Shown: piece by piece, positions 55,165 through 64,000 of the stretch | Layout of the letters: each line of letters opens with the position of its first letter | Position numbering within the stretch: the first letter of the stretch is position 1 | NCBI RefSeq assembly: GCF_050948215.1 | Contig: NW_027488722.1 | Coordinates: 1 to 64,000, forward strand | Direction: 5' to 3' | DNA: 64,000 nucleotides | Source: Halictus rubicundus | Taxonomy: Eukaryota > Arthropoda > Insecta > Hymenoptera > Halictidae | Position numbers and translations under genes: made by a program | Notes under the pieces: model-generated | Seen by the model: the letters and a program-made list of their open reading frames with translations, nothing else | Database searches by the model: none | What the model was told of the DNA's origin: nothing

Positions 55165-57255
55165 TCTATCCTATCCTATCCTCTATCCTACTCTATCCTC
55201 TATCCTACTCTATCCTCTATCCTATCCTATCCTCTATCCTATCCTATCCTCCACTCTATCCTATCCTCTATCCTATCCTCTATCCTATCCTCTATCCTAT
55301 CTTCTATCATATCCTATCCTCTATCCTATCCTATCCTCTTTCGTATCCTATCCTCTATCCTATCCTATCCTCTATCCTATTATATCCTCTACACTATTAT
55401 ATCCTCTATCCTATCCTATCCTCTACCTTATCGTATACTCTATCCTATCCAATTACCTATCCAATCCTCTATCCTATCCTATCCTCTATCATATCCTCTA
55501 TCCTATCCTCTATCCTATCCTATCCTCTATCCTATCCTATCCTCAATCCTATCCTATCCTCTATCCTATCCTATCCTCTATCTTATCCTCTCCTCTATCC
55601 TATACTTCCTCTACCTTATCCTATCCTCTATCCTATCCTATCCTTTCCTCTATCCTATCCTATCCTCTATCCTATCCTATCCTCTATCCTATCATATCCT
55701 CTATCCAATCCTATCCTCTATCCTATCCTATCCTCTATCCTATCCTATCCTCTACCCTATCCTATCCTCTATCCTATCCTATCCTCTATCCTATCCTATC
55801 CTCCACTCTATCCTATCCTCTATCCTATCCTCTATCCTATCCTCTATCCTATCCTATCCTCTATCCTATCCTATCCTCTTTCGTATCCTATCCTCTATCC
55901 TATCCTATCCTCTATCCTATCCTATCCTCTATCCTATACTATCCTCTTTCGTATCCTATCCTCTATCCTATCCTATCCTCTATCCTATTATATCCTCTAT
56001 CCTATTATATCCTCTATCCTATCCTATCCTCTATCCTATCCTATCCTCTATCCTATCCTATCCTCTATCCTATCCTATCCTCTATCCTATCCTATCCTCT
56101 ATCCTATCCTATCCTCTATCCTATATTATCCTCTATCCTATCCTATCCTGTATCCTATCCTATCCTCTATCCTATCCTATCCTCCACTCTATCCTATCCT
56201 CTATCCTATCCTCTATCCTATCCTCTATCCTATCCTATCCTCTATCATATCCTATCCTCTTTCGTATCCTATCCTCTATCCTATTATATCCTCTATCCTA
56301 TTATATCCTCTATCCTATCCTATCCTCTACCTTATCGTATACTCTATCCTATCCAATTACCTATCCAATCCTCTATCCTATCCTATCCTCTATCATATCC
56401 TCTATCCTATCCTCTATCCTATCCTATCCTCTATCCTATCCTATCCTCAATCCTATCCTATCCTCTATCCTATCCTATCCTCTATCCTATCATATCCTCT
56501 ATCCTATCCTATCCTCTATCCTATCCTATCCTCTATCCTATCCTATCCTCTACCCTATCCTATCCTCTATCCTATCCTATCCTCTATCCTATCCTATCCT
56601 CCACTCTATCCTATCCTCTATCCTATCCTCTATCCTATCCTCTATCCTATCCTCTATCCTATCCTATCCTCTATCCTATCCTATCCTCTTTCGTATCCTA
56701 TCCTCTATCCTATCCTATCCTCTATCCTATTATATCCTCTATCCTATTATATCCTCTATCCTATCCTATCCTCTACCTTATCGTATACTCTATCCTATCC
56801 AATTACCTATCCAATCCTCCATCCTATCCTATCCTCTATCATATCCTCTATCCTATCCTCTATCCTATCCTAACCTCTATCCTATCCTATCCTCTATCAT
56901 ATCCTCTATCCTATCCTCTATCCTATCCTATCCTCTATCCTATCCTATCCTCTATCATATCCTCTATCCTATCCTCTATCCTATCCTATCCTCTATCCTA
57001 TCCTATCCTCTATCCTATCCTATCCTTTATCCTATCCTATCCTCTATCCTATCCCATCCTCTATCCTATACTATCCTCTACCTTATCCTATCCTCATTCC
57101 TATCCAATTACCTATCCTATCCTCTATTATATCCTTTCCTCTATCCTATCCTATCCTCTATCCGATCCTCTATCCTATCCTATCCTCTATCCTATCCTCT
57201 ATCCTATCCTCTATCCTATCCTATCCTGTATCCTATCCTATCCTCTTTCCTATCC
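55165..57255 (+). repeat. 3.38-kb-offset duplicated segment, left copy
   Basis: CTACTC (55,189), CTTCTAT (55,301) and GTATAC (55,433) recur at +3,378. GTATAC 56,337 recurs at +3,344. GTATAC 56,783, CTAACC 56,871 and TCATTCC 57,094 recur at +3,356. Offset changes are -34 (two 17-mers) and +12. Confidence 0.9.
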
Positions 57256-57290
57256 TATCCTCTATCCTATCCTATCCACTATCATATCCT
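56150..57290 (+). repeat. 1,231-bp tandem segment, left copy
   Basis: CCACTC (56,184), CTAACC (56,871) and TCATTCC (57,094) recur exactly 1,231 bp downstream. It overlaps the 3.38-kb duplication, so two copying events are superimposed. Confidence 0.9.
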
Positions 57291-57380
57291 ATCCTCTATC
57301 CTATCCTATCCTCTATCCTATCCTATCCTCTATCCTATCCTATCCTCTATCCTATATTATCCTCTATCCTATCCTATCCT

Positions 57381-58521
57381 GTATCCTATCCTATCCTCTA
57401 TCCTATCCTATCCTCCACTCTATCCTATCCTCTATCCTATCCTCTATCCTATCCTCTATCCTATCCTATCCTCTATCATATCCTATCCTCTTTCGTATCC
57501 TATCCTCTATCCTATTATATCCTCTATCCTATTATATCCTCTATCCTATCCTATCCTCTACCTTATCGTATACTCTATCCTATCCAATTACCTATCCAAT
57601 CCTCTATCCTATCCTATCCTCTATCATATCCTCTATCCTATCCTCTATCCTATCCTATCCTCTATCCTATCCTATCCTCAATCCTATCCTATCCTCTATC
57701 CTATCCTATCCTCTATCCTATCATATCCTCTATCCTATCCTATCCTCTATCCTATCCTATCCTCTATCCTATCCTATCCTCTACCCTATCCTATCCTCTA
57801 TCCTATCCTATCCTCTATCCTATCCTATCCTCCACTCTATCCTATCCTCTATCCTATCCTCTATCCTATCCTCTATCCTATCCTCTATCCTATCCTATCC
57901 TCTATCCTATCCTATCCTCTTTCGTATCCTATCCTCTATCCTATCCTATCCTCTATCCTATTATATCCTCTATCCTATTATATCCTCTATCCTATCCTAT
58001 CCTCTACCTTATCGTATACTCTATCCTATCCAATTACCTATCCAATCCTCTATCCTATCCTATCCTCTATCATATCCTCTATCCTATCCTCTATCCTATC
58101 CTAACCTCTATCCTATCCTATCCTCTATCATATCCTCTATCCTATCCTCTATCCTATCCTATCCTCTATCCTATCCTATCCTCTATCATATCCTCTATCC
58201 TATCCTCTATCCTATCCTATCCTCTATCCTATCCTATCCTCTATCCTATCCTATCCTTTATCCTATCCTATCCTCTATCCTATCCCATCCTCTATCCTAT
58301 ACTATCCTCTACCTTATCCTATCCTCATTCCTATCCAATTACCTATCCTATCCTCTATTATATCCTTTCCTCTATCCTATCCTATCCTCTATCCGATCCT
58401 CTATCCTATCCTATCCTCTATCCTATCCTCTATCCTATCCTCTATCCTATCCTATCCTGTATCCTATCCTATCCTCTTTCCTATCCTATCCTCTATCCTA
58501 TCCTATCCACTATCATATCCT
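57381..58521 (+). repeat. 1,231-bp tandem segment, right copy
   Basis: Partner of 56,150-57,290, with CCACTC 57,415, CTAACC 58,102 and TCATTCC 58,325, ending with the same CCACTATCATATCC (near 58,506). Confidence 0.9.
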
Positions 58522-58542
58522 ATCCTCTATCCTATCCTATCC

Positions 58543-60623
58543 TCTATCCTATCCTATCCTCTATCCTACTCTATCCTCTATCCTACTCTATCCTCTATCC
58601 TATCCTATCCTCTATCCTATCCTATCCTCCACTCTATCCTATCCTCTATCCTATCCTCTATCCTATCCTCTATCCTATCTTCTATCCTATCCTATCCTCT
58701 ATCCTATCCTATCCTCTTTCGTATCCTATCCTCTATCCTATCCTATCCTCTATCCTATTATATCCTCTATCCTATTATATCCTCTATCCTATCCTATCCT
58801 CTACCTTATCGTATACTCTATCCTATCCAATTACCTATCCAATCCTCTATCCTATCCTATCCTCTATCATATCCTCTATCCTATCCTCTATCCTATCCTA
58901 TCCTCTATCCTATCCTATCCTCAATCCTATCCTATCCTCTATCCTATCCTATCCTCTATCTTATCCTCTCCTCTATCCTATACTTCCTCTACCTTATCCT
59001 ATCCTCTATCCTATCCTATCCTTTCCTCTATCCTATCCTATCCTCTATCCTATCCTATCCTCTATCCTATCATATCCTCTATCCAATCCTATCCTCTATC
59101 CTATCCTATCCTCTATCCTATCCTATCCTCTACCCTATCCTATCCTCTATCCTATCCTATCCTCTATCCTATCCTATCCTCCACTCTATCCTATCCTCTA
59201 TCCTATCCTCTATCCTATCCTCTATCCTATCCTATCCTCTATCCTATCCTATCCTCTTTCGTATCCTATCCTCTATCCTATCCTATCCTCTATCCTATCC
59301 TATCCTCTATCCTATCCTATCCTCTTTCGTATCCTATCCTCTATCCTATCCTATCCTCTATCCTATTATATCCTCTATCCTATTATATCCTCTATCCTAT
59401 CCTATCCTCTATCCTATCCTATCCTCTATCCTATCCTATCCTCTATCCTATCCTATCCTCTATCCTATATTATCCTCTATCCTATCCTATCCTGTATCCT
59501 ATCCTATCCTCTATCCTATCCTATCCTCCACTCTATCCTATCCTCTATCCTATCCTCTATCCTATCCTCTATCCTATCCTATCCTCTATCATATCCTATC
59601 CTCTTTCGTATCCTATCCTCTATCCTATTATATCCTCTATCCTATTATATCCTCTATCCTATCCTATCCTCTACCTTATCGTATACTCTATCCTATCCAA
59701 TTACCTATCCAATCCTCTATCCTATCCTATCCTCTATCATATCCTCTATCCTATCCTCTATCCTATCCTATCCTCTATCCTATCCTATCCTCAATCCTAT
59801 CCTATCCTCTATCCTATCCTATCCTCTATCCTATCATATCCTCTATCCTATCCTATCCTCTATCCTATCCTAACCTCTATCCTATCCTATCCTCTACCCT
59901 ATCCTATCCTCTATCCTATCCTATCCTCTATCCTATCCTATCCTCCACTCTATCCTATCCTCTATCCTATCCTCTATCCTATCCTCTATCCTATCCTCTA
60001 TCCTATCCTCTATCCTATCCTATCCTCTATCCTATCCTATCCTCTTTCGTATCCTATCCTCTATCCTATCCTATCCTCTATCCTATTATATCCTCTATCC
60101 TATTATATCCTCTATCCTATCCTATCCTCTACCTTATCGTATACTCTATCCTATCCAATTACCTATCCAATCCTCTATCCTATCCTATCCTCTATCATAT
60201 CCTCTATCCTATCCTCTATCCTATCCTAACCTCTATCCTATCCTATCCTCTATCATATCCTCTATCCTATCCTCTATCCTATCCTATCCTCTATCCTATC
60301 CTATCCTCTATCATATCCTCTATCCTATCCTCTATCCTATCCTATCCTCTATCCTATCCTATCCTCTATCCTATCCTATCCTTTATCCTATCCTATCCTC
60401 TATCCTATCCCATCCTCTATCCTATACTATCCTCTACCTTATCCTATCCTCATTCCTATCCAATTACCTATCCTATCCTCTATTATATCCTTTCCTCTAT
60501 CCTATCCTATCCTCTATCCGATCCTCTATCCTATCCTATCCTCTATCCTATCCTCTATCCTATCCTCTATCCTATCCTCTATCCTATCCTATCCTGTATC
60601 CTATCCTATCCTCTTTCCTATCC
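58543..60623 (+). repeat. 3.38-kb-offset duplicated segment, right copy
   Basis: Partner of 55,165-57,255, with CTACTC 58,567, GTATAC 58,811, 59,681 and 60,139, CTAACC 60,227 and TCATTCC 60,450. The left copy has CTACACTATTATATCC near 55,390 where this copy has CTATCCTATTATATCC. Confidence 0.9.
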
Positions 60624-60976
60624 TATCCTGTATCCTATCCTATCCTCTATAATATCCTATCCTCTATCCTATCCTATCCTCTATCCTATCCTATCCTCTA
60701 TCCTATATTATCCTCTATCTTATCCTATCCTGTATCCTATCCTATCCTCTTTCCTCTCCTATCCTCTATCCTATCCTATCCTCTATCCTATCCTCTCCTC
60801 TTTCCTATCCTATCCTCTATCCTATCCTATCCTCTATCCTATCCTACTCTCTATCCTATCCTATCTTCTATCCTATCCTATCCTCTATCCTATCCTATCC
60901 TCTATCCTATCCTATCCTCTATCCGATCCCCTATCCGATCCTCTATCCCATCCTATCCTCTATCCGATCCTATCCT

Positions 60977-61640
60977 CTAACCCAGCCTATCATGTATCCT
61001 ATCCTATCCTCTATCCTATACTATCCTCTATCCTATCCTATCCTCTATCCTATCCTACCCTCTATCCTATCCTATCCTCTATCCTATCCTATCCTCTATC
61101 CTATCCTATCCTCTATCCTATCCTATCCTCTATCCTATCCTATCCTTTATCCTATCCTCTATCCTATCCTCTATCCTATCCTATCCTCTATCCTATCCTA
61201 TCCTCTATCCTATCCTCTATCCTATCCTCTATCCTATCCTCTATCCAATCCTATCCTCTATCCTATCCTATCCTTCTATCCTATCCTATCCTCTATCCTA
61301 TCCTATCCTCTATCCTATATTATCCTCTATCTTATCCTATCCTGTATCCTATCCTATCCTCTTTCCTCTCCTATCCTCTATCCTATCCTATCCTCTATCC
61401 TATCCTCTCCTCTTTCCTATCCTATCCTCTATCCTATCCTATCCTCTATCCTATCCTACTCTCTATCCTATCCTATCTTCTATCCTATCCTATCCTCTAT
61501 CCTATCCTATCCTCTATCCTATCCTATCCTCTATCCTATCCTATCCTCTATCCGATCCTCTATCCGATCCTCTATCCTATCCTATCCTCTATCCGATCCT
61601 ATCCTCTAACCCAGCCTATCATGTATCCTATCCTATCCTC
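60977..61640 (+). repeat. CCCAGCC block pair, 629-bp variant
   Basis: ATG of the CATGTATCC element at 60,992 and 61,621. Both are preceded by CTTTCCTCTCC, CTACTCTCTATCC and CTTCTATCC boxes and by paired CCGATCC. The interval (629 bp) and interior differ from the 645-bp pairs at 50,210 and 62,924. Confidence 0.85.
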
Positions 61641-62893
61641 TATCCTATACTATCCTCTATCCTATCCTATCCTCTATCCTATCCTACCCTCTATCCTAAC
61701 CTATCCTCTATCCTATCCTATCCTCTATCCTATCCTATCCTCTATCCTATCCTATCCTCTATCCTATCCTATCCTTTATCCTATCCTCTATCCTATACTA
61801 TCCTCTACCTTATCCTATCCTCTATCCTATCCAATTACCTATCCTATCCTCTATCCTATCCTTTCCTGTATCCTATCCTATCCTCTATCCTATACTATCC
61901 TCTATCCTATCCTATCCTCTATCCTATCCTATCCTCTATCCTATCCTATCCTCTATCCTATCCTTTCCTCAATCCTATTATATCCTCTATCCTATCCTAT
62001 CCTCTATCCTATCCTATCCTCTATCCTATCCTATCCTATCCTCTATCCTATCCTATCCTCTATCCTATATTATCCTCTATCCTATCCTATCCTGTATTCT
62101 ATCCTATCCTCTATCCTATCCTATACTCTATCCTCTATCCTATCCTATCCTCTATCCTATCCTATACTCTATCCTCTATCCGATCCTCTATCCTATCCTA
62201 TCCTCTATCCTATCCTCTATCCTATCCTCTATCCTATCCTCTATCCTATCCTATCCTCAATCCTATCCTATCCTCTATTCTATCCTATCCTCTATCATAT
62301 ACTATCCTCTATCCTATCCTATCCTCTATCCTATCCTATCTTCTATCCGATCCTCTATCCTATCCTATCCTCTATCCTATCCTATCCTCTATCCTATTCT
62401 ATCCTCTATCCTATCCTCTATCCTATCCTATCCTCTATCCTATCCTATCCTCTATCCTATCCTCTATCCTATCCTCTATCCTATCCTCTATCCAATCCTA
62501 TCCTCTATCCTATCCTATCCTTCTATCCTATCCTATCCTATCCTCTATCATATCCTATCCTCTATCCTATCCTATCCTCTATCCTATCCTATCCTCTATC
62601 CTATCCTATCCTCTATCCTATATTATCCTCTATCTTATCCTATCCTGTATCCTATCCTATCCTCTTTCCTCTCCTATCCTCTATCCTATCCTATCCTCTA
62701 TCCTATCCTCTCCTCTTTCCTATCCTATCCTCTATCCTATCCTATCCTCTATCCTATCCTACTCTCTATCCTATCCTATCTTCTATCCTATCCTATCCTC
62801 TATCCTATCCTATCCTCTATCCTATCCTATCCTCTATCCTATCCTATCCTCTATCCGATCCTCTATCCGATCCTCTATCCTATCCTATCCTCT

Positions 62894-63704
62894 ATCCGAT
62901 CCTATCCTCTAACCCAGCCTATCATGTATCCTATCCTATCCTCTATCCTATACTATCCTCTATCCTATCCTATCCTCTATCCTATCCTACCCTCTATCCT
63001 AACCTATCCTCTATCCTATCCTATCCTCTATCCTATCCTATCCTCTATCCTATCCTATCCTCTATCCTATCCTATCCTTTATCCTATCCTCTATCCTATA
63101 CTATCCTCTACCTTATCCTATCCTCTATCCTATCCAATTACCTATCCTATCCTCTATCCTATCCTTTCCTGTATCCTATCCTATCCTCTATCCTATACTA
63201 TCCTCTATCCTATCCTATCCTCTATCCTATCCTACCCTCTACCCTATCCTATCCTCTATCCTATCCTATCCTCTATCCTATCCTATCCTCCATTCTATCC
63301 TATCCTCTATCCTATCCTCTATCCTGTCCTCTATCCTATCCTATCCTCTATCATATCCTATCCTCTTTCGTATCCTATCCTCTAGCCTATCCTATCCTCT
63401 ATCCTAATATATCCTCTATCCGATCCTCTATCCGATCCTCTATCCTATCCTATCCTCTATCCGATCCTCTATCCTATCCTCTATCGTATCCTATCCTATC
63501 ATCTATCATATCCTATCCTCTATCCTATCCTATCCTCTATCCTATCCTATCCTCTAATCCAGCCTATCATGTATCCTATCCTATCCTCTATCCTACACTA
63601 TCCTCTATCCTATCCTATCCTCTATCCTATCCTACCCTCTATCCTATCCTATCCTCTATCCTATCCTATCCTCTATCCTATCCTATCCTCTATCCTATCC
63701 TATC
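62894..63704 (+). repeat. CCCAGCC block pair, right copy
   Basis: ATG at 62,924 and 63,569, 645 bp apart. Both are exactly 12,714 bp downstream of the left pair, as is TCCTCCATTC (50,574 and 63,288). The second element here reads CTAATCCAGCC and is followed by CTACACTATCC where the left copy has CTATACTATCC. Confidence 0.9.
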
Positions 63705-64000
63705 CTCTATCCTATCCTATCCTCTATCCTATCCTATCCTTTATCCTATCCTCTATCCTATACTATCCTCTACCTTATCCTATCCTCTATCCTATCCTAT
63801 CCTCTATCCTATCCTATCCTATCCTCTATCCTATCCTATCCTTTATCCTATCCTATCCTCTATTCTATCCTATCCTCTATCCTATACTAACCTCTATCCT
63901 ATCCTATCCTCTATCCTATCCTATCCTCCATCCTATTCTATCCTCTATCAGATCGTCTATCCTATCCTATCCTCTATCCTATCCTATCCTCTATCCTATC

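Larger units (their letters stand above)
1..64000. repeat. Tandem satellite array of 5-bp and 7-bp modules, dominant 17-bp unit
   Basis: The whole window is head-to-tail TATCC and TATCCTC modules. The commonest unit is TCTATCCTATCCTATCC (7+5+5, 17 bp; T7 C7 A3 G0, 41% C+G). 12-bp (7+5) and 22-bp (7+5+5+5) units are mixed in. The + strand is nearly free of G and of AG dinucleotides. G appears only as scattered point variants such as CCGATCC, TCGTATCC, CTGTATCC and CTATGCTATCC. No stretch of GGATA was seen on the + strand, so there is no inversion. The array enters and leaves the window without a flank, so its true length is unknown. Seen directly: composition, unit and orientation. Inferred: eukaryotic heterochromatin. 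Confidence 0.98.
42100..64000. repeat. Satellite domain D (CCTCCACTC / CTTTCGTATCC subfamily)
   Basis: Recurrent boxes are TCCTCCACTC, CTTTCGTATCC, paired CTATTATATCC, ATCGTATACTC with CCAATTACCTATCCAATCC, and CTTTTTCCTATCC. The first kilobase (42.1-43.1 kb) is transitional and shares CCCTCTTTCCAATCC with domain A (3,575; 4,110) and with 40,930. D has two parts that alternate: CCTCCACTC-rich stretches (about 43.1-49.2 and 51.85-60.6 kb) and CCCAGCC-bearing stretches (about 49.9-51.0 and 60.7-63.7 kb). Confidence 0.8.

Noticed and set aside
1052..60229. Long + strand open frames of hundreds to about 2,100 codons as protein genes
   Set aside because: All three frames are open because the repeat unit has no + strand stop. 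The products are five-residue low-complexity strings with a 17-residue period. Starts are chance ATG or TTG variants. No ribosome site, promoter, splice signal or domain is visible.
1..64000. CRISPR array
   Set aside because: Repeats are contiguous 5/7-bp modules with no unique spacers. Landmark blocks recur but are themselves variants of the same satellite.
1..64000. Telomeric repeat, suggested by CCTAACC variants and the short unit
   Set aside because: CCTAACC occurs only as isolated point variants. The unit TATCC/TATCCTC matches no telomere motif known to me, and long higher-order duplications do not fit a simple telomerase-made end.
1..64000. Human satellite II/III (GGAAT)n or CENP-B-box satellite
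   Set aside because: The - strand pentamer is GGATA, not GGAAT or a rotation of it. No CENP-B-like box with its CGGG core is possible on a strand with almost no G.
1..64000. Transposon, retrovirus-like or rRNA/tRNA sequence within the array
   Set aside because: No stretch departs from the pyrimidine-rich module pattern for more than a few bases, so there is no room for such an element.

Overview
The window is one uninterrupted block of tandem satellite DNA, 64 kb long, with no credible gene. The + strand is a pyrimidine-rich, almost G-free text built from two short modules, TATCC (5 bp) and TATCCTC (7 bp). They combine mainly into a 17-bp unit, TCTATCCTATCCTATCC (7+5+5). A 12-bp unit (7+5) and a 22-bp unit (7+5+5+5) also occur. 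On the - strand this reads as GGATA repeats. No inverted stretch, unique insert, transposon, rRNA, tRNA or CRISPR array was seen. Such a pure, long, high-identity array points to constitutive heterochromatin (pericentromere, subtelomere, or a sex or B chromosome) of a eukaryote, sequenced with long reads. The species cannot be told from the sequence.

Order exists above the short unit. Rare point variants act as landmarks and recur in blocks, giving four domains. Domain A (about 1-8,300) carries a 164-bp block with ATAATGTCATC and GTACAC, and pure 17-mer runs. Domain B (about 8,300-12,240) carries CTTTCCTATCGTATCC boxes. Domain C (about 12,240-42,100) carries CGTCTCCTGTCC...ATTGTCTCC boxes and CTTTTTCTTATCC. 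Domain D (about 42,100-64,000) carries CCTCCACTC, CTTTCGTATCC and ATCGTATACTC boxes, interleaved with CCCAGCCTATCATG blocks. Several copies of these blocks are offset by exactly the same number of bases at independent landmarks (15,127; 6,242; 12,714; 8,750; 4,556/4,544; 3,378; 1,231), so kilobase-scale segments were copied recently. The copies differ mostly by whole modules of 5, 12, 17, 24 or 34 bp.

Very long open frames (up to about 2,100 codons) run along the + strand in all three frames. They are a by-product of a repeat unit that has no stop codon in any frame. They encode only low-complexity Ser/Tyr/Pro/Leu/Ile strings with a 17-residue period and are not annotated as genes. The biological content is the array's architecture and possible roles in chromatin, non-B DNA structure and satellite RNA.
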